Assembly: GCF_001439815.1 (NCBI RefSeq)
Contig: NZ_JYLM01000002.1
Span: forward strand, 682,001-746,000
DNA length: 64,000 nt
Direction of reading: 5' to 3'
Source of the DNA: Pseudomonas orientalis
GTDB taxonomy: Bacteria; Pseudomonadota; Gammaproteobacteria; Pseudomonadales; Pseudomonadaceae
The notes beneath the pieces are model-generated. The model worked only from the letters and a program-made list of their open reading frames with translations. It searched no databases and had not been told where the DNA came from. The position numbers and the translations under genes were made by a program. Each line of letters begins with the position of its first letter. The first letter of the stretch is position 1. Below are positions 47,967 through 55,966 of the stretch, in pieces.

Positions 47967-48121
47967 TCTGCCTTTCCACAAACCATGGAGCTCCATTCAC
48001 TTCCGGTGGATTGCTACATTGAGGGCACATCTGAGGGCATGCTTTGGATGGTTTGAAAAGGATGCCCCCAGCCCTATACCCAAGAATCCGCTCATGAAAT
48101 CACTCCAGCCCAAGCCGAAGA

Positions 48122-48379
48122 GTGGCCTCCGTCCACGCTCCAACCGTCTCAAGATCTTCCAAAGTTTCCAGCAGAATCTTTTCCAAACTCAATGCACAGC
48201 ATCCTGGCAGGCCAAAAGTTGTGGATATTTCAACCCCACTCGGCATTTGCAATTACCAGAGCCATATTTTGAATATCAGCTTGTCTACCCCGCAGCCGAT
48301 CGACGCCGTCGCGACGTGTTACGCCGGCCCGTCGATAGTGCCGGCAGACAAGATCCGCACCGGCTTTAATGCCTTCTAA
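48122..48379 (+). pseudogene. Short coding-like fragment, possibly PAAR/DUF4150-like
   Basis: An 85-codon frame from GTG 48122. The part PGRPKVVDISTPLGICNY followed by TPQPIDAVATCYAGPSIVPA weakly recalls PAAR-like/DUF4150 proteins of type VI secretion. There is no good ribosome site and the frame stops abruptly at 48379. Alternative frames are also open here, so it may be a remnant or not coding at all. Confidence 0.3.
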
Positions 48380-48382
48380 CAT

Positions 48383-48724
48383 TCAGCCGGGCCGTCCGTG
48401 CCTGGGCAACGTAGTTAAATAGTCATCCATGCGTTGGATAAGTGGATCGGTCAGCTGTTTCATCGAAGGGATGGGAGTGATGACAGGGTGACTTTGCGGA
48501 TGCTCAAAGTCTTCAATCTGTTTTTTCACTTCGATTTCAATACTCTTATCAGCCAATTCCTTGGCTATGGCAACAAAACCGTTATCTAACGGATGGGCAC
48601 GTTCACCCGCTTGCACGCCGGGATAGTTAACGGCAGGCTGAAAATCACTGAGGACAGCTATCAATCTGACCGAGGAGTAAATCCACGGCCGAGCATCAGA
48701 AACGAGCGCTCCATATAAATTATA
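48383..48724 (-). pseudogene. C-terminal fragment of an unrecognised protein
   Basis: The frame from just after a stop at 48725 reads YNLYGALVSDARPWIYSS and VRLIAVLSDFQPAVNYPG and runs to 48383. It has natural-protein composition but no ATG or GTG start; a TTG at 48664 is the only option. It directly abuts the end of the membrane-protein gene on the same strand. It looks like the tail of a larger deleted gene. Family not recognised. Confidence 0.4.
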
Positions 48725-49340
48725 TCAGAATGACTCCGCTCAACAGTGCGCCTACCGAATGCCCCTGTGCATCGATAAAGCTGAGCCTGGCTGGCGCAAC
48801 TTTGCTCCATGCTTTGCGCAGGTACGGCAGCAAATTGAAAATATTCAACAGGTTTGCGATAACAGACAGAGGGATTAAAAGTAATGCTCCTAGCCCGACG
48901 CCGATTAAAAGTAGGAACCCCAGCAGGGTAACCACGAAGGCTCCCAAGAGCAGCCATGCAGGAATATAAAAGACAAGTACTAGAAATCCAACCGTAATGT
49001 CAAATGATTGCGGTGGCAGCCCCAAGGCTTCAGCCACAACCCATCTTGAAATGGCTGTCGATATCAGCAACACCAACAAGTGCAGCAGGATAATAGGGGT
49101 TTTACCAAACGGCTTGCCCCATACAGAGATAAACCAGCGATAGATGCGTAAACATACAAACATGAAGCCAACAACAAACCCTAGAGAAGCAATCAAGATA
49201 GCACTATTTAATATTGCAATACCCATTAACGCTGACAAGAACATCCCAAGCACTGTAACAGCGACAGAAAAGCTATAAAAACGCCCCGACCAACTCATGG
49301 CTTTTAACTTAACCTTCAACTTCCCGAACTCAAACATCAT
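48720..49340 (-). CDS. Membrane protein of unknown function
   Basis: A 206-residue hydrophobic protein with about five membrane segments (for example VLGMFLSALMGIAILNSAIL, LLHLLVLLISTAISRWVV, LLGAFVVTLLGFLLLIGVG). Two ATGs start it (49340 and 49337) behind GGGAGG. It lies in the low-GC element. Small multi-helix proteins next to toxin or effector remnants are often immunity proteins, but nothing in the sequence proves that here. Confidence 0.65.
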   Translation of the reverse strand: MMFEFGKLKVKLKAMSWSGRFYSFSVAVTVLGMFLSALMGIAILNSAILIASLGFVVGFMFVCLRIYRWFISVWGKPFGKTPIILLHLLVLLISTAISRWVVAEALGLPPQSFDITVGFLVLVFYIPAWLLLGAFVVTLLGFLLLIGVGLGALLLIPLSVIANLLNIFNLLPYLRKAWSKVAPARLSFIDAQGHSVGALLSGVILI

Positions 49341-49567
49341 TCCTCCCGACTATTAATTAACTTTATATCAATCCATTGACGCTTCGCATATGCTCAACCG
49401 CTTTACGCACTACTATCCATCTTTATCACAAGTAGGACAGGTACCAAGCGTTCCCGGAGGAGGCTCCAAGCGCTGGAGTGGAGAACAACATAATCGTCGA
49501 GGCACTGCTCTCCTCTATCAGGCAGTGTGATACACCAGTACTGAAGCCACCCTGTAGCCCCTTAGTA

Positions 49568-50041
49568 CTATGTCAGAAACCGTATTTGCGATTGCTCGCG
49601 CTGGGCGGTCATCCGGGTATGAAACGCACCCATCAGCGGCGCTGCTTTTTCCTGACGTATTCGTCGTCGGACGTCCGGTTCTAAATCACAGACTTCGCGT
49701 TCAACTTCACATGAGGCCGCGATGTAGTGATCGGCGTATTTCGCGACTATCCCCTGGGCCAACAAGCCTGCCGTTGGGATACCTTTGTCGATGACCTGGG
49801 CTGGCACCGGTGCCTGGGTCAGTGTTTCGCACTCATCGCAAACCCACTTACCCCAAACGTGCCGTTCAACGCTGAACACGCCAGGCGTGTAGTCGAGTTT
49901 CTCGCTGACATCCTCGCCGATGCGCTTGAGGGCGCAGCCGCATTGGCATTGAGTGTTTTCAGGTTCGTGATGAATCAGCGTGCGCGGAAATTCGGCAGGC
50001 AAGGCGATACGTTTGGGTTGCTGACGGACTAACGATTGCAA
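49568..50041 (-). mobile_element. tnpC: IS66-family transposase remnant with internal deletion
   Basis: The frame carries N-terminal IS66 TnpC features: the zinc-finger-like CQCGCALKRIGEDVSEKLDY and WVCDECETL, then AGLLAQGIVAKYADHYIA. It then jumps to CDLEPDVRRRIRQEKAAPLM and FHTRMTAQREQ, which belong to the C-terminal third of IS66 transposases. The DDE catalytic core between them is missing. The frame is open across the joint, so a deletion, not a frameshift, inactivated it. No start codon context is intact upstream. Confidence 0.8.
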
Positions 50042-50134
50042 GGGCTTCGGTGCCAGGTATAGACCGTGTTATCGGTTTTTCGCAGCACAGGACCGATACG
50101 AATTCCTGTGGTACTACGCGCTCAAGCCACCGTT

Positions 50135-51118
50135 TTACACCACCTGCTGGACCTGATCCGCTTCAGGCTCTATCGCATCCACAGTAGAGACATGGTTGGT
50201 GATGCCGAAAGGAATGTGCACGGATGGAGCAACTGCGCTAGTCGATTTAAGGTGCCCTGATTGGTCATCGAAGAAGATGTGTGGTTTCAATACACCTAAA
50301 ATTTTTCCTTTCTCGATGCCACCTAGGAAGAATGCGTCATTGGCCATGACACCCCAACTCTTGAGTGTATTCATCGCACGCTCATGAGACGGAGCATTGC
50401 GGGCTGTGACGATCGAGACGCGTATGCGGTTTTCGTATTTAGGATTGAGCTTTTTGTGCTTCTCCTCGACCGACTGGATTTTGGATATCCGCACCATGAA
50501 TTCCTTCAGCGGCCCAGGGTTATGGGGCTGCATGACGTTCTTCACTTCGTGCGCATGGAATTCAGACAATCCAGAGGCCTGCATGATTGTTTCGGACTCA
50601 TCGCCGGCGAGCACGCCGTCAAAGTCGAATGCGATGCGTAGGGTTTTATCAGTCTCGTCGTCTTCAAATTTTGAATCGAGCACCTGGCCAGCCGGGTACC
50701 CGGCCCTGATAGCCGCTTCCACGTCTTTTTTGTCACCCGACAAAAATAAAGCGATATTCAGTGCTGGTATGTATTCATAAGGAGATTTTCCCTGCATGAA
50801 AATCGCCCTTGTCATCCCAAGTCCGTAGTGCTCGATAGTCTTCAGTACGCGCAGCCCAGTGTCGGGATCATTACGCGAAAGAAGTAATACCTCGACGAGC
50901 GGATCCGTAGGATCGACGCTAAGGTCATTCACTGACAGTAAGCGCTTGATGAAGGGGAACGCTATCCCCTTAGGAAGCGGGACGTGAAGATTTTCTTGCT
51001 GAAACTTACGGTATTCCTCCTCCCCCTGACTCTGAAACACTGCGTCCGATGCCAACAAATCAAACACAGCACTGGAAGCGACGCCAATCACCAGGCGATT
51101 TTCTAACTCGTAGGGCAT
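50135..51118 (-). CDS. Cytosolic 5'-nucleotidase (NT5C1/PF06189-like)
   Basis: A 327-residue protein of the 5-nucleotidase family related to eukaryotic cytosolic 5'-nucleotidase 1, with a HAD-like core. The nucleophile motif is IAFDFDGVLAGDESE, motif II is SIVTARNAPSHERA, and later acidic residues are in PHIFFDDQSGH. The N-terminal part has NRLVIGVASSAVFDL. It should dephosphorylate nucleoside monophosphates. ATG 51118 is preceded by GAGAGG. Lower GC than neighbours and location beside a toxin-antitoxin pair and IS remnant suggest transfer. Such genes occur sporadically in bacteria and phages. Confidence 0.88.
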   Translation of the reverse strand: MPYELENRLVIGVASSAVFDLLASDAVFQSQGEEEYRKFQQENLHVPLPKGIAFPFIKRLLSVNDLSVDPTDPLVEVLLLSRNDPDTGLRVLKTIEHYGLGMTRAIFMQGKSPYEYIPALNIALFLSGDKKDVEAAIRAGYPAGQVLDSKFEDDETDKTLRIAFDFDGVLAGDESETIMQASGLSEFHAHEVKNVMQPHNPGPLKEFMVRISKIQSVEEKHKKLNPKYENRIRVSIVTARNAPSHERAMNTLKSWGVMANDAFFLGGIEKGKILGVLKPHIFFDDQSGHLKSTSAVAPSVHIPFGITNHVSTVDAIEPEADQVQQVV

Positions 51119-51420
51119 TGGAACCTCTCTTGATGCCTCTAAACGCAAATATTGATGGGCATCGAACATGCCGATCGATTTCAGGGCGGATCGAGAAGCA
51201 CACATCGCGCGCCTCCTCCCACGCACAGTCAGGCATATCAATCTTCAAATCAATCTGCAGGTCGCTTTGTTATGGGCGGATGACTTTGAACCTTGCTGAT
51301 TGGCGCCGAGTCAGCCATCACCTGATCGCCGGATGTCGGCCCCAAGCTATTCTCCTGAGCGAAAATGGCATAATATGCCAACAATCAAAAGTACCTGTTT
51401 GCATAGACCTGGAGCTAGTT

Positions 51421-51711
51421 ATGGCGACGCGAAACGTTGTGCTCACCCCTCATCAGGAACAGGTTATCCATGACTTGGTGCAGTCCGGCCGTTATCAGAA
51501 TGCCAGCGAAGTGATGCGAGAAGGTTTACGTTTATTGGAGCAGCGCGTCGCCGAAGACACCGCCAAAATTGAGGCCCTGCGTCAGGCGACCTCAATCGGC
51601 ATCATGGATCTTGAGCACGGGCGCTTTACTCAGGTGAACGAAGGGGATCTGGAGCACTACCTCGAGGGCTTGAGCCTGGAGGCAACCCTCCCCGCGCGAG
51701 AGAAACACTGA
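51421..51711 (+). CDS. parD: ParD-family antitoxin
   Basis: A 96-residue ribbon-helix-helix antitoxin. The DNA-binding part is ATRNVVLTPHQEQVIHDLV, and SGRYQNASEVMREGLRLLEQ is the conserved ParD motif. The C-terminal tail binds the toxin. ATG 51421 follows GGAG. The stop is 2 bases before the toxin ATG. It represses its own promoter in characterised systems. A GCATAATATGCC-like inverted repeat (near 51367) upstream could be the operator. Confidence 0.92.
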   Translation: MATRNVVLTPHQEQVIHDLVQSGRYQNASEVMREGLRLLEQRVAEDTAKIEALRQATSIGIMDLEHGRFTQVNEGDLEHYLEGLSLEATLPAREKH

Positions 51712-51713
51712 GC

Positions 51714-52070
51714 ATGCCGCAGTATCGGATTTCCAACCCGGCGCGCGCCGACATTGTCGACATTCTCAGGCTCTCGCAGACGCAGTTCGGCGATCAAGCT
51801 CGCCAGCGCTACCAAGCGCTGATCCTCGCGGCGCTGCAAGCGCTTGCCGACACGCCTTATCGCATCGGCAGCCACGACCGCGATGAGCTTGCACCGGGCC
51901 TTCGCAGCTATCACCTCATCTATTCACGCCAGCAGGCCAAACAAACCCATGGAACGGTCAAAAGCCCACGCCATATCGTGTTCTATCGTGTGGCAAACGA
52001 CGACGTGATCGAGGTCGTCAGGCTCCTTCATGACGCCATGGAAGTGCAGTTGCACTTGCCTAACAATTGA
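51714..52070 (+). CDS. parE: ParE/RelE-superfamily toxin
   Basis: A 118-residue toxin of the RelE/ParE fold. Typical sequence features are YRISNPARADIVDILRLSQ, ALADTPYRIGSHDRDELAPG and the terminal RHIVFYRVANDDVIEVVRLLHD. ParE proteins usually poison DNA gyrase. An insertion relative to short ParE proteins is visible at about 72-84 (SRQQAKQTHGTVKSP). It is cotranscribed with parD and lies at the right end of the putative element, where it could have stabilised it. Confidence 0.92.
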   Translation: MPQYRISNPARADIVDILRLSQTQFGDQARQRYQALILAALQALADTPYRIGSHDRDELAPGLRSYHLIYSRQQAKQTHGTVKSPRHIVFYRVANDDVIEVVRLLHDAMEVQLHLPNN

Positions 52071-52227
52071 TCAGCAACCTGGCCCAACGGCTTAACTGGC
52101 CAGGAATAGCGAAGTCCGTCGGAGATTGCCATTCGCGATCACCCGCACACTCGGTACGAATGGGGCAAAAATGGGGGCAAACAAAATCGTTATCGACCTG
52201 AAAACATTGTCCTAGAGCCCAGTCAAA

Positions 52228-52290
52228 ATGTTTTTTGGCGACCCTGAGAGTCCTTAGGCATCGTCGGGTGGGCTGTTTAGCCTGATCATT
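52228..52290 (+). repeat. Direct repeat copy 2
   Basis: ATGTTTTTTGGCGACCCTGA through CCTGATCATT, the partner of 47905-47966. In the same frame it still encodes MFFGDPESP and a stop, one residue different from the LysR tail. The hipA stop codon (52286-52288, minus strand) lies inside it. Just upstream, GGGGCAAAAATGGGGGCAAA (52156-52190 area) may be part of an element end. Confidence 0.85.
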
Positions 52291-53560
52291 GCGCATGACC
52301 GCGGTGTAACCGAGCTACGTTCTGATCGATGCGACCTTGGATCGTGAGCAAGGTGTCTCGAGTAATAACTTGTGGGTATAGGTTCTCGGCAATGCTTGCA
52401 AACCGGCCCGCCACATCACAAACGCCGTCAATCACTCTGCCTGCAACATCCGGGGGCACCTCGGCCTCCTCGGCAAGCCGAAGCATTTGCCTGCGGGAAA
52501 TCACCAGCGCTTCACCCATCACATCCATCTGGTGGTATCCACCTGGTCCCTCGCAGAAGGTCACGTCGTAAGCCGGTGACAGGTTCCACTGACCGTCTTG
52601 CGACATGATGTAGGCGAAGTTCTTGGGATGATCGTCTCGGTTGTTGAAAGCAACATTGAAGACGGCACGTTCGAAGGCCACCGCCATCTCTCGTACGTCG
52701 TTGGTACACATCTGTGTTGCCCGCAAGAAGTTGACGTAGTCCAATACCCCCGGAGATCGGTAATTTGCCCCCGTAAAGGCCGCGAGGCTTTGCATCGGTA
52801 CGCGCAGACCATCCCGGCGGTCAAATCGCTTACTGGCAAACGCAGCCAACCCATTGGGCAGACTGAAGTACTGCGTGTCAGGGGTCTTGATGCCGCACAT
52901 GCGCAGGCACTCGGCGTAGACCATTTCGATAGCACACACCTCGGCATGCTCGTCTTTCGCCGGGAACTTGACCAACCAAGCTTCAAAGCCCGCCGTAAAG
53001 GCAGTGGTAAAACGGCCAGTTTCTGGATCGCGATAGACCAGGGCCTTGGGCCTTGCACCTTGAGGCGAGCCACCCACCAGCAGCAACGTCTGCAGGAACT
53101 CGCCGCCGTCTCCATGGAGCACTTCCTGCACTTCGGCGGCAAGCTGCTCCAGCGGGATATGGACTTCAGGCACCTGCCCTTCTGGTGCCACGGGCTCAAA
53201 CGTCATGGCCCCCATTGCGTTGCAACCGATGTATGCCAGCCGTTCCAGTGAGCCGATGCGCGCCGTGGTGAGCCCGCGGCGCCTGAACATACGGTCCATC
53301 AGCAACATGCCCCACCCATCGGGCAAGGAGTCGTAAACAGGCCCTGGCAAGTACAACTGGTGGTCTGGAAAATCTCGGCGCAGCTGAGCCCCCTCCAACG
53401 CAAGCGTGTAGGAGGATAGTTCCAAGCCCCTTTGCCTGGCTTCATTGCTGTACTGGAACACGATCAGCGGGCGACCGGTCAGGGCAGTCGTGGAGACGAG
53501 CGTGCCCCATTGCCATCGCTCACCCCAGCCCTCGTAGAAGACGTTCACCTGCTCAAGCAT
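52286..53560 (-). CDS. hipA: HipA-family serine/threonine kinase toxin
   Basis: A 424-residue HipA kinase. The N-terminal couple_hipA region has DSLPDGWGMLLMDRMFRRRG, and the kinase domain has WLVKFPAKDEHAEV, the catalytic loop FNVAFNNRDDHPKNFAYI and the metal-binding LSPAYDVTF. All catalytic residues appear present. HipA phosphorylates a translation factor or tRNA synthetase and promotes growth arrest. ATG 53560 overlaps the hipB end by 8 bases, so antitoxin and toxin are coupled. Start chosen over an upstream in-frame extension that overlaps hipB. Confidence 0.93.
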   Translation of the reverse strand: MLEQVNVFYEGWGERWQWGTLVSTTALTGRPLIVFQYSNEARQRGLELSSYTLALEGAQLRRDFPDHQLYLPGPVYDSLPDGWGMLLMDRMFRRRGLTTARIGSLERLAYIGCNAMGAMTFEPVAPEGQVPEVHIPLEQLAAEVQEVLHGDGGEFLQTLLLVGGSPQGARPKALVYRDPETGRFTTAFTAGFEAWLVKFPAKDEHAEVCAIEMVYAECLRMCGIKTPDTQYFSLPNGLAAFASKRFDRRDGLRVPMQSLAAFTGANYRSPGVLDYVNFLRATQMCTNDVREMAVAFERAVFNVAFNNRDDHPKNFAYIMSQDGQWNLSPAYDVTFCEGPGGYHQMDVMGEALVISRRQMLRLAEEAEVPPDVAGRVIDGVCDVAGRFASIAENLYPQVITRDTLLTIQGRIDQNVARLHRGHAQ

Positions 53561-53870
53561 TGCCGGGCTTCCTCTTTGAACGCAGACGATTGGCGCTGTT
53601 TTCGTAGCGCCGAATATCCTCGATGCTGTCCAGCTTTGGGAGGAACAGGCCTTCAAGTTCCTTGGTTCGACCAAGCGCCATCGCCACACGAACGACGTTC
53701 TCGAATCCGACATTGCGCCCTGCTTCAAGATTGGACACAGTGTTTGTGCCAATGCCGGCACGTCCGGCCAAGTCGGCTTGTGTCATGTCCAGCGCCAAGC
53801 GCTCTGTACGCAAACGATCGCAGAGGCGCTTGACGACCTCGCTCGGCTTGCTGAAGCTTAAATCCAACAT
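53553..53870 (-). CDS. hipB: HipB-family antitoxin
   Basis: A 105-residue XRE-type repressor: RLRTERLALDMTQADLAGRAG, GTNTVSNLEAGRNVGFENVV is the helix-turn-helix. It should neutralise HipA and repress the operon. ATG 53870 lacks a strong ribosome site; in-frame alternatives upstream (53888) are no better. An AT-rich region upstream (53870-54010) likely holds the promoter and operator. The order hipB-hipA is standard. Confidence 0.9.
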   Translation of the reverse strand: MLDLSFSKPSEVVKRLCDRLRTERLALDMTQADLAGRAGIGTNTVSNLEAGRNVGFENVVRVAMALGRTKELEGLFLPKLDSIEDIRRYENSANRLRSKRKPGNA

Positions 53871-54152
53871 AGTGTGCACCAAGACCATTCTGGGCCAGTT
53901 AGTCCCCAAAATTATAGAATTAACGTCCCAGCCTATCAAGAGAGTTAATTCCCCAAATCTGTGTCTTATCGGATAATTTAAAACTTAAGCCACAATTTAA
54001 TGGATTTATCTGCCATAAAGCCAAAAATAGGGAGCACTGTTTGGGGGCCGTTAAGATCCGTATTCTTGGTGATATCTTGCATTGCGCGCCTGAGGAGCGA
54101 ACCTTCGAGTACGTAGCCAAGCAATGGTCGGCATTTAAGTCTGCAGATCAGG

Positions 54153-55061
54153 CTACAAGCCAAGAGGCTTAACTTCTCGAATGAAATCAATAAGTAAGCG
54201 CAGCCCTGTTGGCAGTTGCCGTCGGCTCGAATAGTAGATATGAAAACCATCTTCCAGCGGGGCCCACTCCGTAAGCACCAGGCGCAGCCGCCCGTCTTTC
54301 ACATATGGCTCAACCAGAGGTTGCGGGAAATACATCAAGCCAGCACCTCCGAGCACCGCGATGAGGCCCGTCTCAGCTTGGTCGACCGTGACGGACGTTG
54401 GTACGGTGATCTGGAATGCCTCACCATTGCGTTCCAGTTCCCACCGATAAACCCGATCATCTCCAAGACGGTTGCTGATGCATCGGTGATTCAACAAATC
54501 ATCCGGATGTTCGGGTGTTCCGAACCGCTCCAGGTAACTGGGTGCCGCCGCGACAACCCAGCGAATATCGGCCGAGAGGCGCCGACTCACCATGTCTTCG
54601 GGGACGGTACCACCGTAGCGGATCCCGGCATCGAAGCCGGCGTCGGTCATGTCCACCAAACGATTACTGGCAACGATATCGATCTCGACATCGGGATACC
54701 GATCCATGAAGGCCGGCATGATGGGAGCCAGTAAAAGATTTGCCGCCTCGACGGCAGCATTGATCCTGACCCTGCCACTAGGTGTATCTCGGAACCGGTT
54801 CAGCGTTTCCAGTGCCGTATCAATCGCCTCGAAAGGATCACCGATCGATTGGGCAAGCGCCTCACCGGCTGCTGTCAACGTCACACTCTTTGTGGTGCGA
54901 TTGAGCAGCCGAACCCCAAGTCGGTTTTCCAGCCCCTTTAGCGCGTGGCTCAGCGCCGAAGCACTCACGCCGATCTCCACAGCTGCACGGCTGAAGCTGC
55001 GATGGCGCGCAATGGCCAGAAAATAAATCAGATCGGCTACATCTGCGCGACTGGTCTGCAT
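54153..55061 (-). CDS. LysR-family regulator next to a decayed oxidoreductase cluster
   Basis: A 302-residue LysR-type regulator of the CrgA/DsdC-like branch. The HTH is ARHRSFSRAAVEIGVSASAL, and the effector domain contains the common RRLSADIRWVVAAAPSYLERFG. It is divergent from the aldo/keto reductase pseudogene at 55341, the usual layout for LysR-controlled short oxidoreductase clusters. Since that target is broken, this regulator may be an orphan. Frame and motifs look intact. Confidence 0.9.
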   Translation of the reverse strand: MQTSRADVADLIYFLAIARHRSFSRAAVEIGVSASALSHALKGLENRLGVRLLNRTTKSVTLTAAGEALAQSIGDPFEAIDTALETLNRFRDTPSGRVRINAAVEAANLLLAPIMPAFMDRYPDVEIDIVASNRLVDMTDAGFDAGIRYGGTVPEDMVSRRLSADIRWVVAAAPSYLERFGTPEHPDDLLNHRCISNRLGDDRVYRWELERNGEAFQITVPTSVTVDQAETGLIAVLGGAGLMYFPQPLVEPYVKDGRLRLVLTEWAPLEDGFHIYYSSRRQLPTGLRLLIDFIREVKPLGL

Positions 55062-55340
55062 GTCAATTCGACCTCTCTGTTAAACGAGACCTACCTCGCC
55101 ACACGGTGATATTTATCGCGCAACTTCTCGCCCAATGCCGTGCTGCTCGGCGGGCAGCGCCATTAGTCCATAGTAATTTACGTCTCGCCTGTTTTTTCGC
55201 TGCTGATCCTGAATTTCCCTCACAAGTCCATCCTACGTGCCCCTGTAACTGACCTGCGTATGCGTCGTTATGCTGGATTCATTCCGTGCCTTGACAGGAT
55301 GAACTTCCGGCTTGGCGCAATCACGTCACGGAGCAAGAGA

Positions 55341-55780
55341 ATGGACTCTACGCATTTGGGTCGTACTGGCCTTCAGGTTAGCCGCCTGTGCCTGGGCACC
55401 ATGAATTTCGGACATGTCACCGACGAGGCCAAGAGCTTCCGGATTCTGGACGAGGCGCTCGAGGCGGGGTCCTGAAAAAGGCAGCCAACGGTCGTCGCGC
55501 AAGGCCGGCTTTGGCCAAGCGGATCGAACAACATCGGGTTCAGCTCGAAGCCTGCGAAGGTTTGTGCGAGGACCTGGGAGAGACCCCCGCTGATGTGGCG
55601 CTGGCCTGGCTTCTTCAAAATCCTATCGTTACCGCGCCCCTCATCGGTCCCCGGACTATCGAGCAGTTGAAAGACGCCCTTCGTGCGACAACGGTCAGCC
55701 TGTCCGATGACACGGTGCGATGCCTCGAAGAAATCTGGCCGGGTCCCGGCGGCGAAGCGCCGCAAGCCTACGCCTGGTAG
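55341..55780 (+). pseudogene. Aldo/keto reductase with large internal deletion and frameshift
   Basis: The N-terminus MDSTHLGRTGLQVSRLCLGT and MNFGHVTDEAKSFRILDEAL is a clear aldo/keto reductase start. The frame ends at a TGA near 55475. In another frame, sequence from about 55472 reads VALAWLLQNPIVTAPLIGPR and TIEQLKDALRAT, the C-terminal part of the same family. The catalytic tyrosine, lysine and histidine region (roughly 200 residues) is absent. A deletion that shifted the frame explains it. Confidence 0.85.
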
Positions 55781-55828
55781 CGCTGGGGCGTCAGGTTCCC
55801 GCATTCAACTACATGGAGCATCCAGCCT

Positions 55829-55948
55829 ATGAGCGATACAAGGTCTGACGACCGTTTCGTTGGCGATCAAGTGTCCACTGATCGTCGCAACTTTCTCATC
55901 GCCGGGAGCGGTGTCCTGCTGGCAGCAACGTCTTTTGCTTTCAATTAA
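55829..55948 (+). pseudogene. Truncated Tat-signal gene (39 codons)
   Basis: ATG 55829 to TAA 55948 encodes a twin-arginine-like signal, STDRRNFLIAGSGVLLAATS, ending three residues later. A Tat signal with no mature protein is best read as the 5' remnant of a larger gene cut by a deletion. It sits between two genes with similar damage. Confidence 0.6.
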
Positions 55949-55966
55949 TGCCGAGGAGAGACAGAT

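Larger units (their letters stand above)
47967..52227. other. Putative decayed integrative element between direct repeats
   Basis: About 4.3 kb lie between the two copies of the LysR-tail repeat. Base composition is visibly lower in GC than the flanks, especially 48380-49480 and 50200-51400. Contents: two gene fragments, a membrane protein, an internally deleted IS66 transposase, a 5'-nucleotidase and a ParDE toxin-antitoxin pair. No integrase gene is visible, so if it was mobile it is now fixed. The boundaries are inferred from the repeat. Confidence 0.6.

Noticed and set aside
53940..54152. Possible small gene between hipB and the LysR gene
   Set aside because: Open frames there lack start signals and run into the LysR 3' end; treated as AT-rich intergenic DNA.
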